From contig JH153396.1 in assembly GCA_000226015.1 (NCBI GenBank), forward strand, positions 2,110-66,109: a stretch of 64,000 nt of DNA, in the 5' to 3' direction. Made by a program: the position numbers and the translations under genes. The notes beneath the pieces are model-generated. The model saw nothing but the letters and a program-made list of their open reading frames with translations, made no database searches and was not told the DNA's origin. Source of the DNA: Mnemiopsis leidyi (lineage: Eukaryota > Ctenophora > Tentaculata > Lobata > Bolinopsidae). This document shows, one piece after another, positions 38,201 to 50,000 of the stretch. Each line of letters starts with the position of its first letter. Position 1 is the stretch's first letter.

Positions 38201-39146
38201 CTCTCACATCTTAACCATCATGTTGGTACATGATATACTGATTAGATAATTGCGAAGACCGTTTTTACGTGAGGAAGATTTAATTTCAAATGTCTCCTTC
38301 TGAAAGCTCAATCTCTTAGCGCGAAACTTCTGGTGTCCACTCTCTGTCTGATCAAAACTTGCGATCTGTAGACCTCACAAATTATACTCTTATTAACAAG
38401 CTAACTAGACAAATGGAGATTAAGTATATGCTTCAAGTGCTAACGCTATAAGTGTTAATGCACTCCTTATGACTAAAAAAGGAGTAAATTTCTCAATCTA
38501 AAGTCCGGCTTAAGTAATCATTTTAATGAGGTCTCATAATTCTTTTTTTTTTGTATGTTGAAGTCACTGATGATTTTGTCCAAATTTACAAGCAATGTGT
38601 GCCTAGAGAAAGATACAGAATTCTTAAAGTCTTCCTTAGTCGTTGTTATTATCGCCTAAGCCCTAATCTAGTCATTCATCAGTACCTTTAATGTACCTAA
38701 CTATTCATAATTCGTATTTGGCAATTTTTTTTCAAAGTATAACATCGATCAATATTATGAGTGATGAATCTCAAGCAGATGAATAGATTATTGAATATAT
38801 ATTTTGTGCAAGGTAAATCGAAGAGTCGGCTTAATTCAAGCAAGTAGAAAAGATCACATTGGTTAGCTCCGACAGTACTCTATACTGTGTTCTGTGTCTC
38901 GACTAAAAAAATCCTGACTTCAATTGGTGATTATATTGGCTTATTGGAGCTTATTATAACACTTTGACCCGTCATTATACCCTGTCAATATACTTAAAAA
39001 CCAACGGTCGGCCGGTATTTTAGCATTTGGTTGATTCTGGACAACGACTCGGATTTTCTGTTCTTGTTTACCTGCATGGCCATACCGGGTGTATCATTCT
39101 TTTTCTGCAGCATGTGAAGTGGTTTCTCCGCGAAGAAGTCAGCCAT
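32228..39146 (-). CDS. TRP-2, ankyrin-repeat TRP-type cation channel
   Basis: Close paralogue of TRP-3. Exons in order: 39072-39146, 37520-37753, 37238-37397, 36816-37017, 36478-36640, 36229-36321, 35972-36098, 35781-35861, 35537-35622, 35263-35417, 35033-35103, 34712-34846, 34488-34570, 34282-34390, 33766-33924, 33496-33612, 33124-33206, 32797-32957, 32228-32528. Phases agree throughout (2595 nt, 864 aa). It starts MADFFAEKPLHMLQKK. Ankyrin repeats occupy about 104-280 (NDYCVTPLHVAAASNN, LQTPLHYAARYDSP, YRGRTPLLLAAELGR). S1 is GYIKELAAYIIVLINW, S4 carries IVWLKMFKYCRVLKTL, and S5 is PFCVIIASLPKDFYKIAL onward. The pore motif is VFVYTLVGDYGYETLK and S6 is SAVLLLNIFIALMSG. After S6 come conserved segments QFERAAMIVSIENKLPSYW and SYNYAPACAFFDDDD. 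A likely coiled coil and a Ser/Arg-rich tail close the protein. Ligand and ion selectivity cannot be read from sequence. Confidence 0.93.
37703..37873. repeat. 72-bp direct duplication over a TRP-2 exon start
   Basis: Positions 37703-37774 contain the first 51 nt of TRP-2 exon 2, its acceptor and intron flank. They recur at 37802-37873 with a few differences. The upstream copy keeps CTTTCAG and the start of the exon but no donor, so it is a decoy acceptor rather than a usable exon. Confidence 0.8.
37991..38068 (-). CDS. TRP-2 candidate alternative first exon
   Basis: ATG at 38068 opens 26 codons (MLDSFFSETVSNKQKMPGLY onward) ending in phase 0 at GTAAGA, the phase needed by exon 2 at 37753. 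It lies between the MADFF first exon and exon 2. An upstream TTTTCAG could also make it internal, but the MADFF exon would then enter it in the wrong frame. Confidence 0.5.
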
Positions 39147-39419
39147 ATTCGATCAAAACTAACGAAGTCTATTTAAATTTTAAACAAAGAAGAAGACTTT
39201 ATATGTAAAAGATTTTGACTTAGTGATACGTGGGCGGCAACCAAACATCTAATAATCAAAGCGGAATGATAGTCTAGATCAGCATCGAATCACGACTATG
39301 CAGAAAGAAAATCGTGAAAAATAATGCGAACATCATGAATTAAGTGCAATAATGTCATGAAGAGAAGTGTGTATTAATACCTATACAGTAAAGATCACGT
39401 TCCTACCTAAACCATTTGC

Positions 39420-39557
39420 TCAATTCCTAAGCGATGTCATGAGTGCTCTGTGAAAATATTCTGGCTTACACTCTTGCGCAGTTAGTCCTTGCTGGAAAAG
39501 CTGCTTACATACACAAACTTCCTTTGGTCCGTAGTCGCTATCAAATTTCCGTGATGT
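39420..39557 (-). other. coding-like segment ending in stop, unknown
   Basis: After a possible acceptor (TTCAAG) the frame reads TSRKFDSDYGPKEVCVCKQL and continues to a stop after 45 codons. Composition is protein-like and Cys-containing, but no upstream exon in matching phase was found. It may be a terminal exon of a small gene or chance. Confidence 0.25.
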
Positions 39558-40318
39558 CTTGAACTAAAATAAAAATGTGGTTTTACCTCATAGAAAGTTT
39601 AAACTAAAACTTCAATCATTCAGTTAACTATAATTACACAATCAAACATTTGAACGCAAAAATATAATGAATGAGTATATTACCTATCACTTTCCAGTTA
39701 TACTTTTACGCCTCAAGCTATTCCGATATTGTTCATCATATTAGGTTTGAGTTTATGTCATAGACATAAGTAAGTTTAAGTGTGTTCAAGTTATAATGAA
39801 TAATGATTAATTTTTGGGGTTCTTAGCTAGCTCTGGAAAAAGATCTTAACAAGATCGACATGCACGATACTATACTGCCATGCACTGAAATATTAATCTT
39901 ACAACTTACCTAAAATGCGAAAACATTAAATTGTAGAGAATGAGAAAGCTCATTTGTCACAATAATAATGATGAATTAGCCCTAATCTTTGGTGCTATGC
40001 AGGTGCATTACTGCATCTGTCATGACCTTAATATTATAGAATTCTTTTGTCCCGAAACTGGAACAATTGCTACTTCTGAGGTACTCTAGACTTCTGTTCC
40101 GTGTTCCCGGTCGCACAGACCTAGTCTGGTTGGATGTTTGCTTGTTTGTGGGCATGTTAGTCAAGTAAGTTTGCTTAATATTCCTCAGTTAGTCACTAGT
40201 CGTATATATTCAGTGCAACTCTGATTGATCAGTATCTTATTAATTATTGTTAATTCTTTCGATTGTTTGGTCACGGTTGATAGTCTAACACTATAATTTC
40301 AGACCTCACAGGAATATT

Positions 40319-40441
40319 CTACTTTGACTTTGGTATAAGCTCGAACCTGTCATGCCTGGCTGAAGTAATAAAGTTCACACCTGCAGCTTCCAGCTTTCCA
40401 GCTAACGATGAGTTATCAATCTGATCAGCAGTATCACATAT
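40319..40441 (-). other. coding-like segment ending in stop, unknown
   Basis: After a good acceptor (TCTGTTTCAG) the frame reads ICDTADQIDNSSLAGKLEAA and on to a stop (FELIPKSK) after 40 codons. Composition is well balanced. No first exon was found upstream, and no family is recognised. Confidence 0.25.
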
Positions 40442-41078
40442 CTGAAACAGATCAAAGTTCAGACCTCAGTCGAATGTCTACTGCACATTACGTCGAGTGA
40501 GGTTCGTTAATGGAGTGGGTAACTTAAAATAAAAGTATATTTATAATACAATGCACCTTGAATGTGCCAAAATGTCAACGCCAGATACTGATCACGCACA
40601 TGTTTCTCTGTGAGGTGTATCCTTTGTCCTTGCTATCTTGTTCGTTTTACACGATCTTGATACACAGACTTCTGTGTAATTGTACAGCACTCGTTTAAAG
40701 ACACCCGATGTTGACTGTCTTGTCATGATCTTGTTTAATTAAGACATTTTGAATGCAAATCGTGGCATCTTGGTTGTTACCATCATTTTGATTTTGAGGA
40801 AAATAGCTGATAAATCAATTTTTTGATTTTTTCATAGCACTTTGGCTATGATGCTTGACGGTATTACACTCCACTCTCGCAGCTTAAAGCTTTCGTTATA
40901 ACAAATTTATTTGAATTGTTAAAATCCAAATGACTCAAGACTGAGGTTCCCCTAAAGTACAAAAACCAGCATCAGATTTTCGAGTTCTATCCCTTACTCC
41001 TTTACAGGGACATGTGTACAAACCCTCATCTCTAAGACTGAAGTTATAGTTTTGATCTCACATTGAGCATACGTAGAC

Positions 41079-44000
41079 ATGGCTGATTTCTTCAAGGAGA
41101 AACCTGTCGACAGTTTAAAAGGATCAAGTGTCCCCCAGAGCGAGGCTGATCAAGTTAAAGTAAGTAAAAAAGTTTAACATGTTTTTGCTTCGCTCGATTT
41201 TGAATCACTCTGACTCAAGCAGCAAGCTGAGCTCTTATCGCTATTATCTTAAGGAGCAAGCTATTGCAGGTTTAAACAGAGGCAACATTTAAGTGCGGTC
41301 AAAAATCGCAAATTATGCGGTGCCGCACTTACTCAAAAAGGCGAATTGTGTGGCAGAGTGCGGCGAAAACTTGTCAAATTATGCGGCGAAATTGCGGCGA
41401 AATTTCCATAAAAGTGCGGTGATTGTGCGGCATTTAAAGCTTATTTTTTGGGTCNNNNNNNNNNACGTCCCACATTCCGATCAGCAAGGTACGAAAACGG
41501 CCCAGATTCCAATTGGCAAGGTACGAAAACGTCCCAAATTCCATTTAGCATGTGGAAACCAAAATGTCCCAATTTTAGAAACGAAAAGGTCCCATTTTTA
41601 AACCATGATGCAACAACAAATATTTTGGTTTTTATGCGATCAAGTGCGATTTTTGGGAAAATATGCGAAAATATGCGGTGAAACAAAAAATATGCGGAAT
41701 TGTGCGGATAATATAGAATTGTGCGGATTGTGCGGAGAACTGGAAATTGTGCGAAATCGCACTCACCGCACTTAAATGTTGCCTCTGGGTTTAAACAATA
41801 AATAAATCAATGGGATTAACTTGCTCCGGATAAAGAACCGTGATCACCTTTGCAGTTGCACTCACTATCATGACCAGACCTTTTAACCATTAGATGCGCG
41901 CTCCATTAAAAAAGGGGTGAAGGTCAGGTCGGGTACCGCATAAACTTATATGTTGCAGTTATATATTGGTCAACCAACAACATACAGGGATGACAACCTT
42001 TTTAAGTCACCTTTGTACTTATAGTTGGCAACTGCGGCTAATAACTTAATCTTCGGTTGGTATTTTGGGGAATGGATTCCACTGTGAACGTCTAATAATA
42101 AAATATAAATTCAGAATAAATGTAACCAGTATTGATATACTTCCAGTTATAGTTCTATAATCTGCCTCATAAAACGACGGCCATATAAGCTTCACAACAA
42201 TCTTTATTCAATATTTTATCACCTGGGCCACGATAGGATGTACAGTGGACTTGGAGTACCGCAACACTATTTGAATTGATCGTTGTGAAGTTTAGCGTAG
42301 CTGCATTGTTTCATCGTGAACACAGGAGAGCTTAGCAATGATGTGAAACTAACATAATTTTTAAATTTGATGAGCACTATGATATGAAGAGTAACGTTGT
42401 TCAGGAGATTATTTTCTCCAGTTCATTTGAATCTCGTGTTGGCGTTTACGTTCCGTCGTCTACCATTTCTCGATAAGATGAGCATTATACACCCCATTTT
42501 ACTTATAAACATCGTGTACTCTGTATAAGTGATTGGTGTACCGGCTACATATTCCACATAACATTGGATTGTTATTTAAGATTGACGCCTTTTCATGCGA
42601 AGGGCAGTAGTTGTGTAATTTGTAGGTTAGTTATATTTGCTTGTGTTTGCCAACTCCTCTTCTCACCAATTTAGCCTAAAACTATCTCTTTTGCAACGTT
42701 TATATACATCCAAAAATAGGCAAGATCATTATTTAGAAATAAGATAAATCAAGATGCTCTCGGGTCCTTCATCCGAAGTTGAGCCAGACCAAACGGTTGA
42801 GGAACATTCGTTCCAGTCTGAGTTTATGCCAATCGGTTTGAGGAGCAAATCTAAGGTAACGGAATATTATATGATTAAAAACTGTGCAACTTCTGAATCA
42901 GTTTGACCATATTCGAATCCTTATATAAATGGCTGCAAGGATCGTTGATTGGATAACTGCGGCTAACGATGTCCTTAATTACAGATAAATACCGAAAAGA
43001 CACCACCCGTAAAACTAAAGCATCTCTGGCTCTTCCTCACATGGCCGTCACGGGCCTACAGAAGATTCGAATGGTGGTGCATTTCTAAATTCCTCCAGAC
43101 AAAAGACATAAAACGAGAGCGAGTAACATTGCGCCTTCACGAGATGTATAAGCAGCAGAAGGAGCTAGCCTTGTTGTATTACTTTAGAGATCTGGCTCTA
43201 ACCACTAGGGTCGAGGATCAGGTAAGTAATTTGTAAAAATACATCTCTTTATGTGCACAGTTGATCATTAAGATGTTATTTCATCTCGCTGCAATAAGTA
43301 GGGTCTCAAAATTATAAGGACAGACGAAATGTTGGTTTTAACATAAACAAATGTCCAAATGAATCCCGAAGTCTAGAACATTGGCTCTGATGCATTCATC
43401 TCTGATCAGGTGAAGGCTGACATGTCCGTAGTAAAGAAAATGATTGCGGAGGGTGCAGACGTGCACGCTTGTGATGATATGGGACAGAACTTGATGCACG
43501 AAGTGGCTCGATATCACGGCGCTGAAATGTGCTACTTTTTACTCAGTTGCAAAATCAACATCAATTTAGGTCAGAAGCTGCAGTGGTCATGTTGTCTTAT
43601 ATGAATATATATATATATATGCTTTTAAAATTCACAAATAGATTGAACCCCCCCCCCTCTGAGGAACTTTAGATTCACCAAGGTTACCCCAAATCCTTAA
43701 TTAATTACAGATTTGTGCGTATATCATGCATGAATTTCAACAATTTCCTAATTTAAGTTATATTGGCGCAGCAGTTATTTGTATGTTTTAATTATGGATG
43801 CCTTCTGAGTGCTGACTGCTGACTTACCCAGTAGTTCTCACTTGAATTGTATCCATCCATCGTACTCCACTCAGTCGACGACCACTAAAAGGTACCTTAA
43901 GTTCTCAAGCACATGTTACATTTCTTAAACAGGAAAGGTCTAGAAAAAATCGACTTAAAATGTCCTCAAATTATTAATCTAGTAGTTTCGCATTCTTGCT

Positions 44001-47000
44001 AATTGCAAAATTATAATCGCATGGCAACTCTGCTTTAACAACCAACTTTGAAACAAAAGAACGAACGACTTCATTGCCTTCGTTTGACTGTAGTAATCCG
44101 ATGTTGCCGAAATCACTCGATTCTTGTTGCAGAGGTCAGTAACAGCCTGTGGCTATCTATATTAATTATATTGATTACGCTTGCTATCACATGATACACT
44201 AACCGCCTAACCGGCTGTATGTTATATGGAGTTCATGTGCTGGCGTCTTCTATGTTCTGGCATATGTCATAGGCAGGGTGTGAAATTTGAATCCGTGTAA
44301 TTTTCATGTTACAGCGTTTTCTCAAGTAGAACTACCTACCTATTATATGAGTATATGTGACCTATGTGGAGTTTCATCAAAAGTTGATAGGGCCATCAGT
44401 TCATCCGACCACCCCAGAGCGAGGTTGTTCCTCGGTCATTTCCTCGGTCATTTCGCCAGCACAGCAGAGAATTTGAGTTAATTGGAGTGTATCCCCTGAT
44501 TGGTGGCATATCAGGGAGGGATAGCATAAACTTGGTGAGCTGGTCTTTGAATTGCTTGAGGTTTCGAATGATATCCATAACTTCGGCCCTTGGACTGCAA
44601 ATGAATTATCCAACAAAGACTGGTTTGTTGCTGAGCTGTTCTTTCGTGAAGGTGGAATAATCGCTAGGTTTCCGAACCTATGTCGTGCGACAAAACGGAT
44701 ATTGCTCAGGTCATTGCTCGTTTTTCCATACAGGATTTTTCACATTTGAAGAATGATGAATCTCTCAGGTCTACGTTGAAGAAACATGAGGGATTAGTGA
44801 ACCAAGCAATCCCAGTAGTGCGTCTCACGTATTCCAGCGATTCTTAAAATGAAAGTTTTTTGCAAGCTCTTCAGTTCCTGTATGTCACTGATTTTGGAGG
44901 GATGCCATCTAGAGGACAGCAGTATTTAACCAGACTACGCATTATTTACTTGTACAGGGTCAGCATTATCATTGCTGACCGAACATGGAACACACTAAGG
45001 ATCCAAGATGCTTTCTGTTGGGCCACGAATGTGAGGTGACCAAGACAAATTACAGTTCAAAATCTTTGGGTGAATCCCATAGAGTTGGAGCTTTCTCAGG
45101 AGAAGCTTGTGGTCAACCTTGTCGAAGGCTTTGGCACAGTCAAGGTAGATGCATTGTTAGCAAGGGCCTCCAAGAGTGATGAAGTAACTGTGTGAGACAA
45201 CTTCGGCCAGATCTAAAGCCATGCCGTTTATTACAAATGAGATCATTTATCTCCAGATAGTCTACCAGCTTCTTTCTAATGACTCTCTCAAATATCTTGA
45301 TAGCATGAGATTTCAAACAGATAGGTCTGTAATTAGCTGGTAAAGCACGGCTATCTTTTCATGGAGGGGAAAAATGTGGGAGAACTTGTAAGAGCCAGGA
45401 ACACTCCCAGTCCCAGAAGAAATGACTTTTTCCAAATAAGGTGGATGGGTTCTGATATGGCTTTCTTATGCAGTTCTTAAAAAGTGATACTGGAATTTCA
45501 TCTCGACCTGATGCAGCATATTTGGTTTAAACTTTAATGTCTTCAATGGCATCGGCTATATCACTTACAAAGAAATCAAGCATTTCGTCATCAAAGGGAT
45601 GTTTGTTTCAGGTGGACGAAATGGTGCAGAATCGAGGGATGTTTAAGGGATCACTAAAAACAGGCAAAAACTGATTTTGCAAGAGATTAGCGATATCTAG
45701 TTACTAGAATTATTTTTAAGAAAAAATAAAAGACTCCATAGAAAACTGCTATGCCAAGACCAACCTTTTACATTCCTTCAACAACATCCATTAATACTGA
45801 TAAACAAACCACATTTCCAGAGAACGACTACTGTGTGACACCACTGCACGTGGCAGCAGCCTCCAACAACTCCTCTGTTGTGGAGATACTAGCGAGTAAC
45901 GGAGGTCTGCTGGAAGCCACCACCTTCTACATGCTACAGACACCTCTTCACTACGCAGCTAGATACAACTCTCCCAGCTCTGTCAAGAAACTGGTTGAGA
46001 TGGGAGCTGTTCTTGAGGCCAGGTAGATAACTGTTTGAGTGAATAGCGCTAATTTTTAACCATCTAAGAGTTAAGAGCCTAATTAAATTGAGCAACTGCG
46101 TGAGTTCCATGCTCATGCAAATTCTAGTCTGAATCTTACGGGCTTCTGTTCTATCAAAGTTTATCAAAGAACTACAAAGTTGAAAGTGATTTACTGATTT
46201 AGAAAGGAGTATTGTTTATATCCATGGTTGTTGTTTTCCAGAGACTACAGAGGAAGAACACCGCTGTTGCTAGCCGCAGAACTGGGGAGACAAAGTGCGG
46301 GAGCCATGTTGCTGGAGTGCGGAGCTAAAGTCTACGCTATCGACTTTACCGGGATGTATGGAATAAGTGCCATGGTGGACAAGTGTCCTCCTCTAGCCCT
46401 AAAGGTTATATATTTTGCTTCGAAGTTCTGCGGCCAACATTTAATGGATTGTTAGGCTTATTAATATTTTGTTTACCAGCTAAGAATTAACACTTGAGCA
46501 CTTTTCAGATTTTTCCTCGTATGTTTCCATTTTCACTGATTATACGATAGACAGATGAAGAGATAAGCGAATTTCAGGCCCTTGATACATGCATGGAGAA
46601 GGATCTAAGAAACAGAAAACAGTATTATTCTCTGCAGTTTCTCGAACCTGTCACCCTCTGCAATGACATCGTGAGTTTTTCAATTTCATAAAAACCATTA
46701 ATGTGTTTTATGTTGTAATGTTGTGGTAGAATTCTAACCCTTTAGTTTCGACCGTGACACGTGTTTATCTTGGAAAAGGTGCCGATCTTATTGAAAAAGC
46801 TCCTAAGAAGATTTCACTAATTCTATAATATTGGTGCTAGGTTTCAGAAATCGGTGTTGTACTAGAAAGATATCATAGCCAAAAGATAGATCAACAGCTA
46901 CCATTCTCCTTCAAGACAATGTTTATATTAAGTGTCTATGATTATTGACACTAAATATATGAGGTAACCGTTTCTTATGTATAAAACATTGTCTTAACGA

Positions 47001-50000
47001 CACATATACGACACAGCTTTAGACGTTAACTCTTAAAACATGAGAAATAATTTCAGTCCGCAAAAACGACGTTCACTGTTCTTGAAGAAACGGTAAGGGC
47101 TGGAAGTGGAAATCTAGATATCATGAAGCATGAAATGATACAGAAAATGATTGAGGTTAAATGGAGACAATTTGGAAGAAGAGGTCTGTACGTTTGATCG
47201 AGTACTTTACTGTCGGACAGATCATCGAAATACCATATTTCCCTTTGAAATACATTAACTTTTAGTTCTCTATTTCAGACATAATATTGCATTGTTATTA
47301 GTTTTCAACTTAGATTTGAATTTTATTTTTCTAACAAGCAAATAAGCCTGCCAACTTCCCGTTTCTTTTAGGATACATTAAAGAGTTGGCAGCCTACATC
47401 ATTGTACTCATAAATTGGAGTTTGCTTTGTCTTTTTCATCCTATCGACATTCCATCAGGTAAATTTGTCCTTTAGCCATTTTCAATTTTCGTGTCATTTA
47501 TATGAAGATCATCAATTTATTTGACTTGAGGATCCTATTGAAGTTGTGGCAGCACTGCAGTGATAGATTCTCATTCAGTAATTAATGCTGTTCATTTGTA
47601 TTCTAAACCATTTTGTTTTCATCAACCCTATTAGCTGACAGCTGTTCCTAAATCAGATGAAGATTCTGCTGGAATAAGACAGCCTGATGATATTGGAATC
47701 ATAGCCGTTGAGAAAGCTAACGAAGTTCTCACAGTGTTATTTTTTATATACCAGGCAATGATTTCATAATTTCTAATATTTTCAACCGACGCATGACTCT
47801 TTGGTTAAATTTTCACAGATCAAACTTGCCCATAAAATCTCAAATTATTTTCTTAGTCCTGTGAAGTAATTTAAATTTACAATACATTCAGGTTTTTGAT
47901 GAAATGAGAGAGTTCCGTTCAAATACGAGGAGACACAAGGCTTTTGTGCAACAGCGGATGAAGCAACTTGAAATGGAGTTCAAATACTTAGAGTTACTTT
48001 CAGAAGAAGAAAAAGAGTATTTGTATAATGAACGCGAACAAGTCAGGTAAATGTATGGCGAGGTTAAAAACGATACATTCAAATAGTCACTGAAACATGA
48101 GCGTTTCATTTGGTACAATACTTCGATTGATACATTCTCCTTTCTTCGACATCATATTCTAACTTAAAAAAATCAAAGAAAGAAACACCTTTCATACATG
48201 GCCAAATTAGATTGACTCATAAATGACAAAACCCAAATCATCTTTTTTGTTTTTCAGAAAGTCAAGTAGTTTGTATGCCGACGATATGTGGAACTATTTT
48301 GATTGGTTTTCCATACTTCTTATGATGAGTAAGTAGCAAGAATTTGATACTGATATTGTATGAAAATGTCATATTTGGATGACGATTCTTTTTCAATCTT
48401 TGTTTTTTTGCACCTTCAATCATGGTAACGTATAATGTCCTAATTTCACAATCTTCACATTCTCTATTTCTCACAGTAACCCTGGTGGTACACTTCGTTA
48501 TCCAGTACCAGTACCCCCAATACAAGGTAGAGAGAGGCATACTCCTCTCCTGCACCCTTATTATCGTCTGGTTAAAGATGTTCAAGTATTGCCGGGTTCT
48601 CGAGATGCTTGGTGAGTTGCTTTTGCTTCTGGCTGACGTGTGACGTGTTTGTTGGTATAGTACTATGAATTTGATTTGCATTTCTTGAAAAGCTTTCAAA
48701 AATTACATGTGATAAGATATTGAGTCAACATCAATAACTTACAGGTCCGTTTTGCGTTATACTCGCTGCATTGCCAAAGGATTTTATAAAAATTGCAGTT
48801 GTCTACGTGATTCTGTACATACCCATGGTAAAATAAATATTTTTCTATATCATCATGGAATTTTTGCAATTTTGCATCCTCTTTATAGAAATGGTCGGAT
48901 GATTTCCCCTCGAGGCAAAGTTCTTCTATGATCATCAATATTAAAGGATGAAAAAGAAACTCTTCAGGTCTGTTTATACTACCACTTTTATTCTGGACCA
49001 TACGATGATATTACCGAAGCTATTAGAAATTCTGATGACTTTGATGAAAACCTTTACGGTCACCTTCAGCAGACTTGCTTTACAGGTTACCTGCTTTCCT
49101 CTTCATGTTGAGGAAACTGGACATGAATTAATCTTGTTCAATTTCCATTGCCATTATTCTACACTTTGAAATCTATAGTATCTGAACTATTATTAAGATA
49201 GTATTGATGGTCGGTGGCGCAATTACACTATAAAGAGTAGAGACGTCTTTTTTCTAAACTACTCAATAGGTCCATTAGGTAGGTAGGATAATAAGAGAAA
49301 AACGGAGATAATCATAAATTAATCCGCAAGTCTTTAAAGAAAAACATTGCCACAGTGTTTGTGTACACACTCGTGGGTGACTATGGTTACGAGACTCTGA
49401 AGAGGATCAGCTATATAAGGTTTGGTACTCAGTACTTCTGGTTCACACAATGTGCGATTGCTTACTGGATAATCATCTCCGCTGTACTACTTCTCAACAT
49501 ATTCATCGCTCTCATGTCTGGTGAGTTTGCTTCGCCTTCAAAACCTACGATCATCGGATGCAGATTTTACCATTTATCCGAAAGTTTACTGAATTGGAAT
49601 ACTTGAATAATGCTATAAAGAAGACCTCACCATGTGAGGACGATAAGATAAGATATTTGCTTAAAAGGGTGACAAAAAAGAACAAAGATTAATTGGACAA
49701 CACCTAATTTGAATTTTCAGATACATTTACGAGAGTATACGAAAATGCTTTGTTAGTTTCACAGTTTGAGAGGGCTGCAATGATAGTGAGTTTGGAGAAC
49801 AAACTACCGAGCTACTGGAAAAAGCATCATCTTATAGGTAGAAGGAAATGCAAATTATCCCAATAAATTTAATTTGGATTTGTAATATCCTGAGCCTTAA
49901 GGGAACTACATTCCGCAAAAATATGATAGGCGGGCAAACTCACTTGCAAGCTCATTTACAAATTGATCAACTGCCAGCTTTTTGTAGCAAACTAGCAACA

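Larger units (their letters stand above)
39147..41078. promoter_or_regulatory. head-to-head upstream region of TRP-2 and TRP-3
   Basis: The two MADFF start codons point away from each other across 1.93 kb, so this interval probably holds both promoters, possibly with shared control elements. No TATA box or motif was called with confidence. Two minus-strand coding-like pieces inside it are listed separately. Confidence 0.45.

Noticed and set aside
41293-41686. ORFs across the gap near 41.45 kb
   Set aside because: They run through unknown bases inside a non-coding hAT-like element with short internal repeats.
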